From Alitta virens (Eukaryota > Annelida > Polychaeta > Phyllodocida > Nereididae), in the NCBI GenBank assembly GCA_932294295.1, contig OW028580.1, forward strand, positions 11,871,374 to 11,935,373: a stretch of DNA of 64,000 nt, given 5' to 3'. This document shows positions 27,301-38,729 of the stretch, one piece after another. Made by a program: the position numbers and the translations under genes. Under the pieces are notes generated by a model. That model was not told where the DNA came from, searched no databases, and worked only from the letters and a program-made list of their open reading frames with translations. Within the stretch, counting starts at the first letter, position 1, and the number at the start of each line of letters is the position of its first letter.

Positions 27301-27948
27301 GTTATACTTTCCCTTGTCCGACTTGTCACTTCAGATAAAGCCAGTCGCCAAATCACACGTGACTTGCAATCATTAATCCAATTGTAAACTTACAATGCAG
27401 CGAAACTACACATTCAAGACCAGCATGGGGAATCAAAGAATATAATTGTTGAAGTGGTCTTCACACCGAGGAAGTTTGAATTCTCAATCATTATAACACA
27501 GCAATCATAAACTAAAGTCGTCCTAATATTTTTAGTGTATTTGGTGGTTTTAACGATTAATGCTCCACCATATAGACTAAGTCTAAGTTGCTAGAACACT
27601 TCATGTTACACCAGCTGGTCACACACATATAGCAATGTACAGTGTTCAATGATATACAAGTTATATTTATAAAATTATGCACAGGTATTATTTGTATTCT
27701 TTTGTATTACATAGAATAGTATATTCAACTACAGGTGTAATACTACAATAACATCAAACACTCGTTCAGAGGTAAACAGTACCTAGTAGTATGCCACCAC
27801 TTATCAAAATGTGCATGATGATATCATTTTCCACTGTTCAGCTCTATCCATCGGTCCAATCATGAAAAACAAATTCACTATTCTCACAATAACATAATAT
27901 CATCATGATTATGATACAGTTTTATGCAAAATAGTCATACTAAGAAGC
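27301..27948. other. intergenic, no feature recognised
   Basis: AT-rich sequence without coding character. It would contain the neuralized promoter if the exon 1 call is right. Confidence 0.4.
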
Positions 27949-27951
27949 TAA

Positions 27952-28220
27952 GGCCACACTTAAAAATGTTCCTGTTGCGGGATACGCGACTGTATAGAAA
28001 ATATCAGGGCATATGACAAATTTTTTCATTAGATTTTTATATCTTTTATTATTATTATATTGTTATTGATTTTTATAATATTCTTGCGGTAGCACAGGGC
28101 TCTGTCAGTCAGATGAATACTGGTAAAATATTCTTCTGAGGTAAAAAAACAAAATCCTACCTACCTGATGGCTTTTCAAGTGTCATGTAACCCGCAACAG
28201 AAATATTTTTAAGACTGGCC
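27952..28220. mobile_element. TAA-flanked MITE, copy 1
   Basis: The element begins ggccacacttaaaaatgttc and ends with the mirrored ...atatttttaagactggcc. The inverted ends share CTGTTGCGGG and TACnnGAC-type blocks over about 40 bp. It is flanked on both sides by TAA, the 3-bp target duplication typical of PIF/Harbinger elements. The interior is AT-rich and non-coding. Confidence 0.75.
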
Positions 28221-28789
28221 TAACCAGGTAAAACACTGCGTTTGATGTTCGACTAAATGAGCAAACATATGTTCACGAGTTGCACAGTTTGCACATCTGA
28301 GCACTTTCACTTTAGCCCATGGGCGTTGCACTTTCCAAATACATTTGTTACATTAGCTCATACATTAGGTCATACTTAACACATGTTAATGCTACTTCAA
28401 ACTTGTAACATTTTTTTTTTCATTATCGTTGAGTTATCAAAACAAAATTATACAGGAAGTATCTGGGGAGGAACTCAGCTTCAGTAGTTGTCAACAAAAT
28501 ACCTAATGATTTTATGCTCCAAAATATAGAAAAATGCCTCATAGCATATATATTTTAAATTATTTAGATCTTACATACTCATAAATTATCATTGACAATG
28601 CAACAAATTTGCTAAATTATAACTGTTATGATTTAGCAATTTAACTGAATAAAACTGAATACAGAAGAAAATAAGTATGGTAAATAATGAATTAGTGGAA
28701 AAAAAAAAGTATAGTAAATGAATTATCACAAGTCCCACAATAAAAATAAAAATCCTTATCATTTGCAATTAAAGACAATTTTCCAACAG

Positions 28790-29195
28790 GGTTGGACTTA
28801 AACCCAGGTTAAATCAATTTTGCCCAGCCCAGTGGGCAAAATGGGTTAAACCTGATGAAAACCCTCCTACAAGCTCATCAAATGGGATTCCAAATTAGTA
28901 GAAATGCATAAATTAGTGAATATAAGGAGAAATAGAAGATTTGCTTTTTTAAACTGTACTTAAATGGCTATCACCGAGCTTTACACACTGAGTATAAACA
29001 CAGACAACATATGTTGTCTGTTGTATAAATTGGGTAGAATGGGTTTAATCTGCCAAAAATGGGTTAACCCTGATGAAAACCCTCCCACAAGCTCACCGAA
29101 TGGGATTCCAAATTAGTTGAAACAACCATCCAACTTAGGATCAACTGGGAAATGAACCTATGACCCAGTGTTTGGAAGCCCAACTAGAAATACAT
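28790..29195 (-). repeat. tRNA-derived SINE copies (same family as 56081), minus orientation
   Basis: Read on the minus strand, 29195 downward gives gggcttccaaacactgggtc followed by a B-box-like aggttcatttccc, matching the SINE at 56081-56280 very closely. The tail block (catcagggttaacccattttgg-type sequence) occurs at about 29041-29110 and again at 28836-28915, so there are one full and one partial copy. Confidence 0.6.
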
Positions 29196-29729
29196 ATAAC
29201 TGAACAATGCTGAATATTTGGAGAAATAGAAGATTTGCATTCTTAAACTTTACTTTAATGGCAATAACTGAGCTTTACTCACTTTATGGGGCATGAGTAT
29301 CAATTGAAGAATGTATTTCCTGAATTATGGTACAGAGACTATATGTGCTTATAAATAGTGACTTGTAGACAATCGAACAGAATGACAAAAAAAGCGACTT
29401 TCAATATTGAAGTTCAATTCTTATAAAAACTATAGCACATGGGACCACGCAGTACTTATTAGTTTGAAAAACACTTATGTAACATGCCTGCTGAATTCCA
29501 AAGATCATAATTTTAAAGCTAACAACAATGGTGAACAAACTGCTAAACCATCAAGTGATTTTTTTCACAATTGCAAATTGGGGGCAACAACCATTGATCT
29601 TGGTTATGTCATAACATCATGCAGCATCATCTGTGAAAAGTTTAATGTTTCAGAAACAATAGTTTAAATATTGTTTTGCCTTTCCTGCTTGATATTTGCA
29701 CCTTTCCTACTGATTTTTAAGTTAAACTA

Positions 29730-29825
29730 TGGGTTTTAACCCAGGTTTAACCCACTTTGGGCAAAATGCCTAATTAGCCCAACCTGGGTTAAACCAGTCG
29801 GGTGGGTTAAATTTCCCAAACCTGC
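29730..29825. repeat. palindromic GGGTTAA-rich repeat fragment
   Basis: The stretch ttaacccaggtttaacccac...cctgggttaaacc is largely self-complementary and shares aacccaggtttaa blocks with 28800-28850. It is probably a fragment of the SINE tail or a small palindromic element. Confidence 0.45.
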
Positions 29826-31192
29826 TTTCCAACAGATGCTGATTTTAACTTGCTGTAGAATTACTTCATTTATCATTTGATGTTTGATTATTCTTGAATC
29901 TTCCAAACCAGCTGCAAACATATCAATGACAGGTTATGCTATAATGGAATGTGAAGACCTGCTTCGAAAAGATGCAAAAAGGTCTTTTGGCCTAAGTGTA
30001 CCAACTTTATATAAATTTATGATAATACAGCATATATATTTACAAATACTCAAAAATGATTTAATACTAGTCGTTTGAAACATTTGCCAGTTAACACGTA
30101 CGTTTCATTTTCAATAATTTAACATGAACACACATGACTAAAGTTCTTGGAATACACCCAAAAATGCATGGAAAAAACCAAGATGCATGACTCACTGTCA
30201 TGCTTCCCTTCCTAATCAAAAGGTGTGCCTTAGAAATTCTCCTAAATCAATAAACATTTATCAACTTTTCTTCGTGACTATAAAAGTTAAATTGCCTTCA
30301 TAAAGCTCTAAAACCTGATTTAATGATATTATACAGCAATAAATAGCTATAATACTATACATACTCAAGTGCAGTTATAAAAAGGTCATGTAATATAAAT
30401 AACATGTTAAAAACCAATATTGCAAGCAATATCAGTGAAGCATCAGGTTTTCAGCAAGTTTGTTCTGATATCTGACACATGCTGCCCTCTATAGTTTTAT
30501 ACACTTAAATGGCAGCTGGTTCGTGTCAAACCTAGATCTATCCACTTGACATTTAACTCTGCCTTCCTGAGTTCATAAATAAGCGACAAGAAAATGAAAC
30601 TTCATTCAGAAGGCTATGAATAACTAGTCCTGCAGTTTTTATGACCATGATTAATCGGAAGGGATGTTTGTTAAAAGAAAATCCAATTACTAGCAGGATC
30701 AGGATTAAAACAACTAGTCTATATATCTGCTCATTGATTACAGCAAAGCAAAAAAAAACACAAAAACATGACTACTGGGTGTATAAACAGGACAAATACT
30801 ACATGAATATGAAATTATTATAAGTAATTAACATTTTAAGGTTTTTTCAATCATGGATATATATCTCCCTGTTTCCTAGAAGTAGAACATAATATATACA
30901 GGCCTAAACAATGCCTTCCGTTCTCAAGTCAATTTAGTAATTTCAACTTAATTAATATCTGATGAGACTAATGAATAATTAGCGTCATCACTCAATACAT
31001 GCTTTTGAAAAGCATAAGTACCAAGATGTTTGTGAACAATATTTCCTTCACCAAAACAGTTTTAGTCTTTTGTGCTTAAACCTGAAATCAGGGTATCAAT
31101 AAATTTTGGTAAAATTTCAATTTTATCATAAAGAATTGATCACAATAGTGTCAATGATGTTATTTGGTTCGTCATCATTGTTCATAAAATAA

Positions 31193-31419
31193 GGCCAGCC
31201 TTAAAAATATTTCTGTTGCGCGCTACATGACACTTGAAAAACTTATCGGTAGGTAGGAACTTTTTTTTTTTTTACCCCAGTATAATATTCTGGAAACAGT
31301 TTGAAATTTAAAAAATGTCTTTTTTTTAAAAAAGCAAGGAAAAAATTTGTCAGATGCACTGATATGTTCTATACCGTATGATCGCGTAACCCACAACAGG
31401 AATATTTTTAAGAATGGCC
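31193..31419. mobile_element. TAA-flanked MITE, copy 2
   Basis: It begins ggccagccttaaaaatattt and ends ggaatatttttaagaatggcc, with TAA on each side (31190-31192 and 31420-31422). The same 40-bp inverted ends as the element at 27952-28220 show both belong to one family; the interiors differ in length and sequence. Confidence 0.75.
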
Positions 31420-34221
31420 TAATATTAAACATTTTTTTTATTTGACAGCGTCATAATTACAGACTTCCTAAATTGTGTGAACATCCACAAATATAAAATA
31501 AAAACGTTTTGAAAGTGATATACTGATCAGCTGCTTGATTAAATTGAAAAAAGCTTTGGCCTACTAACATTTTTAAAGTGTGAACTGAAGATAAACATGA
31601 CATAGCAAGTGAAAATTACACTTAACATTCATGCATATAAAGTGTTTATTGTACCGTCTACCTATCGTTGTCTTAAATTATGACAACGCTGCTGGTCAAT
31701 GACTCATTATCACATCACAAGTGTTTTGCTTTACAGGCTTATCGTTTTATTAACGAAAGACCATAACTTTGACCTGTCCTTGTAAAATGACTTAGTCGTT
31801 TGAAGTGCTAAGTTTTGGGAAAGGAATAGTAAATCACACAATGACTTAGTTAATTTTACATTCAGTTAAATGATCTTTTATGAATTTATGATTTCAAAAT
31901 TGCAAAGGAGTGTTTATTTTGCTGATATCCTATACATGTATTCATTAAATTCAGAACATCAAAGGCCATTAGATAAAATTGTGATTGCACAAAATCAAAT
32001 AATGCCGAAAGATTATAGTATTACAATACGGAAATAAGAGCCAGCCTGTAGGAAATGATCTTGTATTAATGCGGTTGTAGGTTTGATATTGAACTATGGT
32101 TGTTTTCATTTCAAGGAAATTATTACTTGATCTGTTGATTTGCTAACATCAATTACACAAATAAAAATGAAAACAAACCAAAAAACAAGCATAACTTGTG
32201 AATCATTCATTATACAGAGGAAATTAAATACTGCTGTGATTCCTATGAAATGGCAAGAGGGTCAACCAATGTCAACCTCAAGTGAAAAGGATTCATAGGG
32301 TACTACAAATGTACAATGGTCATAAAACACTGTACATTGAACATAATTATAAGGTAAATGACAAATTTGAAAGGAACAGCAACAAATGACACAATTATGA
32401 ATATAGTTTCCCAGGTAGTTGAATGCCAATGCCAGTAATAGGAAAATCTTTTCACAGAAACCTGGACCTTTTTGTATACGATCGTTTTGTTCTCCTGGAG
32501 GTTACCTTAAACTGAAATGCCGCAAATGCAATTTCGTTTGCCTTGCTCTATATTTACCTAAATTTAATTTCAGGTAACCGACCATGGGTTACCAAGGCAC
32601 ATTTTCAGGAGATCGATGTGTGGGTTACCATCTTTTTGCTTACACTCAGGCCTAATATGATGTAACGGGACGTCGAAGAAAAATACTGTGCCTGCTGTCA
32701 GCGCAACAAAATCGAAAATAGATTATGATTGTTAAGATAATATGGATGAAATGATACTCTATCTTTTTCTTTTGTTCAACTAACCCTAACCCATTATACA
32801 ACACTCTTCCCACACTCTCATTTGACATGAACATACTATTGATGTCAAATGATTATTACAGCCTAAGATCAAAATAGCTATTATAGGCATGTATTGAATA
32901 TAATAATGATAATGACAGTTCAGAACTGGGATGGTGTTTCACTTTCAGTCAATGTCAAACTAGTTTAGCATGTCCTGAAACCTACAGCTGAGATATAAGC
33001 CTAATACTAATAGTGTCACATTTGTGTGTGGGTCAATGTAGCAATTGTAGAGTTATAGATGATCACCTGACCCCCAAAAAAAGAGAACTGTCACATTTGA
33101 CAGATCAAAATCAGATGAGTACAACATCAATCAAACATGTCAGATACACCATAGAACGTTCCTTCATTCAAACGCACACATAATGAACTATATTCACTAA
33201 AACAGCCAATACACGTGTACATAATTGGATCTATGTCATCATTCACCAGACGATTTGACATGACACCATTGAAACTTCAACCCTACCTCGTCCAGTTTGA
33301 TTCGTGTTGCCCATGTTTATTCGATTACAGAGTCAGCCACCATTGAAAACTTCAAGTGTACTCCATGTCAAGTGTTTCTTCTGCTTAAAACGACGCGATT
33401 CTGTGGCGTAGCAGTCAATTAAAGGCCACTGGAGTCATATTTTAGGCCATCGTCTTGAGCAAAATTAACTCTCTCCCAACAGGAAATGTACTCATTACGG
33501 AACTTAGGGTTCCTTTCAATATCACCCATCAACAATAAAAATTTCTTGCGCTTGTATCTGATATTTTATCATTGTACTCCAAAAATATAACTGAATCAAT
33601 ATTTAAAGCAAAAGGTATTATAAATCTTCAAGAATGATCATAATATCACTAAAAACAAAATATATACATTGAGCATTGTTGTAGGAGGCCTTAATCCCCT
33701 AGCGGATAATAAACGAAATAATTTTATTTACTCCAGGTGGCGGTGAATGTGCGACACTTACGCCGTCTGGGGGTAAAGTATGTGCGTTATTAAACATAGG
33801 CGGCTGCAGCAGCAAACCCTCAAATTTCACATTTTCCGAAATGTAAACCAATACATTTTAATATGGGTGATTCACGATGCACCTCCAACTTAATAACATG
33901 CTGATATATATATATTTGCTCTTGTTCCTGTAAAAGGCATACAAATTTGCATTTCCCACACATATAGGCCTAATCAGGAGAAGTAGAATTTTCAACTGGC
34001 CAAGAAAATTGTAAAATATTTGCAGCTCCAGTAACATTATCCATTTGTTTAAGTTTGTCTAGAATCAAGCCACTCCTGTAACCATGGTATTAAAATGCCT
34101 CTAGATAAAAAATAAAATTGTTAGGTTTGTGCATTTTTCAAGAGATGAAAGCACTGATATAGCTATCTTACACATTTCTAATAATACTTTCCAATATTTA
34201 AAGAAAAGAGGTTGTATTGGT

Positions 34222-34237
34222 GGGGGGGGGGGGGGGG
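34222..34237 (+). repeat. poly-G run
   Basis: About sixteen consecutive G residues, capable in principle of G-quadruplex formation. It may also be a length-uncertain assembly position. Confidence 0.85.
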
Positions 34238-35219
34238 ACTTCCATGCATGTCATTCCTGTTACCAAGTTTATAAGGAAGCTTTTTATTGCAGAAAAATAG
34301 CTTTGAACAAAGCAATTCTGAAAGTACTCCTTTACATAATGGAATGGAAACTTCGGTAATATTACCTGCATTTATCTTTCAGATTGAATAAAGTTTCCCT
34401 AAATGTCAATCCTGTTACTGTCCTTCCTGTTACCGTAATGGCTGACATAACAGGTCACATGTTCAACCAATTTAAATATAAAAGATGAAAAATGTTTTGT
34501 TGTTATGTTATAACACTGAAATGAATGAAAAGTTTTAATTTTGGATTTTTGAAAGATAGAATTATTTTTTTCCCTCTTAAAATGCGAAAAGTGCACTGTT
34601 TCTGTGAAAGGACCCAATATACTGTCATACAAAATTTACAAAAAATGCTGAATCAGAATTAACAATTAACGGACCCGCAACATAACTGCAAGGTTACCCG
34701 CACCTGCCTTGCCTCACGATGTTCATCTTTGTGTTTGACCACCTGCCCCGCATTTCATGAGTTCTTTCCGCACTGACACTGCAAGTGGACCCCGCATGTC
34801 CAAATGAAAAGTTGACCTGCAGGGCAGGGCAGGCTAAAACCCGCAACCTACCCTGCGCTCATCTGTGGATTGAAATGAAGAGTAGCCAGCCACTTAACAA
34901 AGTCTCCTGGTGATGTCACAATTTACCGGGCTTGACTGGTTCCAAATTAAGCTCACAAATAGAAATGGACTTAATTTCTTTGGGTTACATACAGTATTCA
35001 TTTGTGTTTTGACTAGTAAACAATTGGATGAGCATGATCACATATTGTGCAACAGAATTTAATACAGTGCAAATAAATTTAGGTCACTGTGTTTTAAATC
35101 GATCATCCATCATGACTGATTATAAAATTTATATTGTGTGACTTTGCTGGTTTATCAATTAAATGATAATTGACTAGCAATCGACCAGCTCATTTAAAGC
35201 ATAATTTAACCTATTAGGA

Positions 35220-36165
35220 GGCACTGCAGTTGGCCTGCTGTTGGCCTAACATTGGATTGGGCTACTGTTGGCCGAATATTGCCCCTGTGCACTGTTGGCC
35301 AAATGTGGTCTTTTCACAAAGGTACCATTTGTTCCCATACATTATGGCAATGTGAAAGTCTTCTGGATCCAGCATCCAGAATGTGAAATATTTGTTCTGG
35401 GTTCCAGATCCATAGTGTGATCCATACCCTCCATTAACTAGAGGTATTTGAACATCAAAATGGAAGACCAACAAAATTGATTAGCCCAGTATCATTGACT
35501 GTATATCCTGCAAACCTCTGTCAAGGCCCACTGGAATTACTGCCGACCTAATATGTAAGCATTGTTAGTTCAATGTCCATTCACATTTTGTCCCTAGTGT
35601 TGTGTTCGCCATTGTTTGTGAAGACCAGTTAATCTAACTTGGCCCAATGTTGGCCAACTGTCACGTTGGCCCACATTTGGTCCACGGTAGGTCAGCCACT
35701 GTCACATGGGCCTACCAGTGGCAAAATAACATGTCAATGCAAAGTCGGCCCAGCGTTGGCCTTATGCTGGCCTAGTTTTGTCCAAATGTCAGTCCGGGCT
35801 ACATTTGACCAATGGCAGGTAAGCCCCACTGCAACATGGGCCTACCGATGGCCAAATAACACGTTATCTCAAAGTCGGCCCAGTGTTGGCCCAATGTTGG
35901 CACAGTGTTGGCCCTCTTTTGACCAACAGCAGGTAATCCCCACTGTAACATGGGACTACTGATGGCCAAATGAGTGGGGCCCACAGGTAAGCTCCACTGT
36001 AGGATGGGAATACCGATGGCTGAATAACATGTTAAAGTCTGTCCAGCGTTGGCCTAATGTTGGCCCAGTGTTGGCCCAGTGTTGGCCCAGTGTTGGCCCA
36101 GTGTTGGCCCAGTGTTGGCCCAGTGTTGGTTAAGTGTGGTCTGGATTATCCAAAAAGACTATTCC
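35220..36165. repeat. GTTGGCCCA minisatellite / composite repeat, left part
   Basis: This stretch contains dozens of variants of the motif tgttggcccaatg. It includes a run of at least six 11-bp units (gttggcccagt) at about 36059-36129, plus a module with gatccagcatccagaatgtg near 35366 and a module beginning caaggcccactggaattac near 35522. The same modules recur right of the inserted element (39855-41900), so the two halves were once one repeat tract. The long open frames across it are translations of the repeat. Confidence 0.85.
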
Positions 36166-36169
36166 TTAA

Positions 36170-36300
36170 AAGTAGTATGTAGTAGTATGTGCTTTACCGT
36201 GTATAGTAGGTCACTCTGCAGAGGGCAGCAGTGAAGCACTGTGAGGTGCTGCCACCACACATATCCTCACACACCAGAAGGTGCTGCCACCTGGCTGTAC
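36170..36300 (+). repeat. left terminal inverted repeat of the TTAA element
   Basis: It pairs with 39731-39850. The outer 90 bases (agtagtatgtgctttaccg onward, from 36181) are practically identical to the reverse complement of the right end. The match continues with gaps to about 36300. The left end has an extra tandem copy of agtagtatgt (36171-36180). Confidence 0.9.
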
Positions 36301-36568
36301 ATTGAATTAACATACCATTGGTATTTGTCAGACAAATTTCTTAAAACTATGGTGACACCCAATTTTTCTTTCATTATTTTTAACAAGAACACTTGCTTTA
36401 ACTTTGTACAAAATTTCATGGCATTCTCAGTGGTAGAACAGAATACCTACATTTGTCTTTAAACCAGCGAACTTGTCAAGTTGGAGATCTTTGCCAAACT
36501 GGTCTTGGCAGAACACCTCCTCTTGCTGGAAATATTACCCTAATATTGTGGGAAGCCATTTTATGCAT

Positions 36569-36812
36569 GGAAAATGAAGAAGTACTCATTGAAGAGGATG
36601 CTGTCTATATGCCAGAACCTTTGTATATGTCGCCCTCTGTATCGGTTGTGTCTGCCACGTCTGTTTTTTTAGCCGATCTCTTCATGGGGTGATAAGGGGT
36701 CGCACTGGAGCTTGGACGCTTCGGGGTGACTGGTGAATTAGATGGTACAACGCTGGTTAAAGGTTCTGGCATATAGACAGCATCCTCTTCAATGAGTACT
36801 TCATCATTTTCC
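36569..36812. repeat. 54-bp inverted repeat inside the TTAA element
   Basis: The arms at 36569-36622 and 36759-36812 are reverse complements with one mismatch seen, separated by about 136 bp. Each arm encodes the same peptide (EVLIEEDAVYMPEPL) on opposite strands, which shows that part of the neighbouring minus-strand frame was copied in inverted orientation. Confidence 0.9.
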
Positions 36813-36892
36813 ACGCTGATCGGTGGTGCGACAACATTCTGCAAGTTGTTATTTCTGGGCATACATTGCATGCATCTGGTCTGTGCCGACAA
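36605..36892 (-). CDS. short acidic/Pro-rich open frame in the TTAA element
   Basis: A 95-codon frame starting MSAQTRCMQCMPRNNN, with an acidic stretch (ENDEVLIEEDAVYMPEPL) and a Ser/Pro/Lys segment with KRSAKKTD. Its last residues run into the inverted-repeat arm, so the natural C-terminus has probably been replaced. It is the most downstream frame of the minus-strand cluster. No domain is recognised; it may be an independent gene or the remnant of a longer one. Confidence 0.45.
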   Translation of the reverse strand: MSAQTRCMQCMPRNNNLQNVVAPPISVENDEVLIEEDAVYMPEPLTSVVPSNSPVTPKRPSSSATPYHPMKRSAKKTDVADTTDTEGDIYKGSGI

Positions 36893-37325
36893 CCAGTGAG
36901 TTGATGCACACTTGGTAAGGTCTTAGAGCCCAAACCATTTCTCTTCCGGGAGAGGCAGGTATTTTTTCAATCGGGCGAATTCAAATTCACACCCTAGTGA
37001 ATATGTCATTAAAACATTGAACAATGTAACATGGTTGTGAAAACAGGAAATAGAAACTTTGAGGTTAATTATAATTACTGTTGCCACTACTTGTAACATA
37101 TAAAATCTTAATGTAATGTTTTAAAGAAATCTTAAAAGCATATTAAAAGATTTTCCATACGAAATTGCTGTAGCCTTCTACGCAGCAGATTTGTTAACAA
37201 ACATGGCAAAGTTGCAGCTTCAGATGTGCCCAAAAAAACATGCCTCTGGTAAAAACTTGACTGTAACACAGTTTTACAGTTTTAAACGATGACTAGGGGT
37301 ATTTTCAACAGTCCTCTTTAAGCAG

Positions 37326-37793
37326 TTACACAATCTTTGACCCATTCTTCTTAATTTGAGCAAGAGTTTTTGATGTGACATTTCGTTTGATTTTCGATGT
37401 TGTCACACTTCGCTGAGACTTTGAACTGTTTCCCATTTTTACGGTTAGGATATGTTGAGGGTGCCTGGACTTCACATTTTTCTTCTTCTGCTTGGAATGG
37501 ACCAGTTTCTTTAACTCCTCTGGAGTGATGCCTGGAGGTGATACATCAACGGAAGTGGGCGTGTCAGTTTCATTCCCTTTAACATCGTCTCTCGTCCTGA
37601 CGTTGTCGCAGCCATCCGCGCTTGCACTTCTGGCGTCCTCTACAGGAGAATGGGTGTCTTTGTGTGTTGCACTATTTTCCTCTAGGAGTCTATCGGGTCC
37701 TTCTGACAGGTCATTGTCCTGTTTTTTTTCAGCCAGCTGATCAAGCATTCTTTGATAGCGTTCTCTTGGTAGCACAATATGTTCTTCAGCCAT
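37326..37793 (-). CDS. 155-aa Lys-rich protein of the TTAA element
   Basis: An intact frame beginning MAEEHIVLPRERYQRMLDQL, with a polar, Asp/Ser-rich middle (about residues 25-85), a PPGITPEELKKLVHS segment near 86-100 and a strongly basic tail (KQKKKNVKSR onward). I recall small proteins with the same VLP+ERYQRLL start and basic tail in other invertebrate genomes, next to PC4-like and LLKHAEK-type frames; I know no function. The start codon overlaps the stop of the preceding frame by 8 bases (ATGGCTGA), a compact arrangement more like a viral or mobile-element cluster than a host gene. Nucleic-acid binding is suggested only by charge. Confidence 0.65.
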   Translation of the reverse strand: MAEEHIVLPRERYQRMLDQLAEKKQDNDLSEGPDRLLEENSATHKDTHSPVEDARSASADGCDNVRTRDDVKGNETDTPTSVDVSPPGITPEELKKLVHSKQKKKNVKSRHPQHILTVKMGNSSKSQRSVTTSKIKRNVTSKTLAQIKKNGSKIV

Positions 37794-38056
37794 TATTTTG
37801 CAAGGGAATCATGTGAGACACAGCGTCAGGTTTTCTGATAGCAGTCTGCAGTCTGTCCCTGTAAGTTGTCTGGTCCTCAGCTATTGCTCTAATGACCCAT
37901 CTGTGCTTTTTCATTGCAGTTTTATAAGGTTCAGTGGGTCTAACGTTGTTGGTCAGGACATTTTTTGCTACTTCACCTATTGACCTTATCTGTGTGATCT
38001 TTTTCAGCATGTTTCAGAAGCTCCTTAACCTGCTTCGTTGGTAAAGTTGCTACAGC
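37786..38056 (-). pseudogene. small basic protein of the TTAA element, frameshifted N-terminus
   Basis: From 38056 downward one frame reads ...TKQVKELLKHAEKDHTD and then stops. A second frame starting near the same place continues ...GEVAKNVLTNNVRPTEPYKT and runs to 37786. Together they look like one protein of about 85-90 residues with a single frameshift near 38000. The LLKHAEK opening and the VLTNNV-P-Y-basic core resemble a family I recall from other invertebrates, where it sits beside proteins like the two neighbouring genes; its role is unknown to me. An acceptor-like tttaagctgtag precedes the first segment, so splicing at the 5' end is possible. If the second frame is used alone it starts at an ATG at 38010. 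Confidence 0.55.
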
Positions 38057-38105
38057 TTAAAGAAATAAAACTCAATAAAACTCCTTTGTTTGCATTCTGG
38101 ACACA

Positions 38106-38717
38106 TCAATGCACCCTGCTGGTTTTGGTGGTCTTCGCGTAATAGCATGGTACAATGGTACTCAGTTCGGGAATCAGTGCATCTATTTCACGAATTTTTT
38201 CAACAATAATGTTAAACTGGTCAAGGTTAAGGGCTATCCCTTCATCAACACATAAGCCATGTACATCTTCTTAAATTTCTTCATACTTGGTGAAATGTAT
38301 CTTGTCTGAGGTAGATAGTGTTTCAACAAAATAATGTGCACCCAGATGAAAACTGCAGTCGACTCCAACAGAGTTTCTGATCAAGTCAGCAGCCTGCACA
38401 AGCATGCTGTATCGTTGCAGAGGAAGGCTGACGCTGTCACAGAATTTATGTACGTCATCTTGCTGTAATAAAAATGAAAACACAATTTTTAGTCTTTTTG
38501 TGGGGTAAATTAAAACATTTGTAAAATTGAATGATAGTTGACATTCACATACCTGCATAGCTATTATGTCAACCTTCACTTCACCATCATTCACTAGCAC
38601 TTTAAAGAATACTTCATCACTGAGGTTTACAGAAAACCTTTCTCCGTATGGTAGCTCGGGTATCATGCTGGCCAGGTCCTTGTAATCCCTATGAATGATC
38701 TGAAATAGTCTTGCCAA
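38106..38717 (-). pseudogene. tandem PC4-like (p15) ssDNA-binding protein with 90-bp intron and in-frame stop
   Basis: PC4/p15 domains are small ssDNA-binding, transcription-coactivator folds with a strand-strand-VDI...GISL..eqw pattern. The first unit reads FSVNLSDEVFFKVLVNDG..VKVDI, then SVSLPLQRYSMLV. The second reads CSFHLGAHYFVETL...KIHFTKYEEI and, past a TAA at 38271-38273, GIALNLDQFNIIVEKI to a TGA at 38106. Between the halves of unit 1 lies a textbook intron (38463-38552: CAG|GTATGT ... ttattacag|CAAG), phase 0 and a multiple of three. The start is unclear: the frame is open from a TTG near 38717, and the first ATG is at the MIPELPYGER segment. The stop between the halves of unit 2 suggests the copy is inactive or makes a truncated protein. 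Assignment rests on pattern, not on a search. Confidence 0.55.
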
Positions 38718-38729
38718 CCCTTTTACGTT

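Larger units (their letters stand above)
29826..35215. other. intergenic, no gene recognised
   Basis: Apart from the MITE at 31193-31419, this is AT-rich sequence with frequent stops in all frames. Small items noted are a poly-G run at 34222-34237 and an acccgcaac-containing imperfect inverted pair between about 34670 and 34860 that may be the ends of a small repeat. Confidence 0.4.

Noticed and set aside
26999..27376. 125-codon plus-strand open frame
   Set aside because: It overlaps the GC-rich minus-strand exon region; composition gives long frames by chance and no domain is seen.
35639..35962. Long frames rich in WPT/GPTLAQ-type repeats
   Set aside because: They are translations of the GTTGGCCCA minisatellite on both strands.
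35220..36130. CRISPR-like array in the regularly repeated region
   Set aside because: Units are contiguous 11-bp and larger modules without unique spacers; this is eukaryotic minisatellite.
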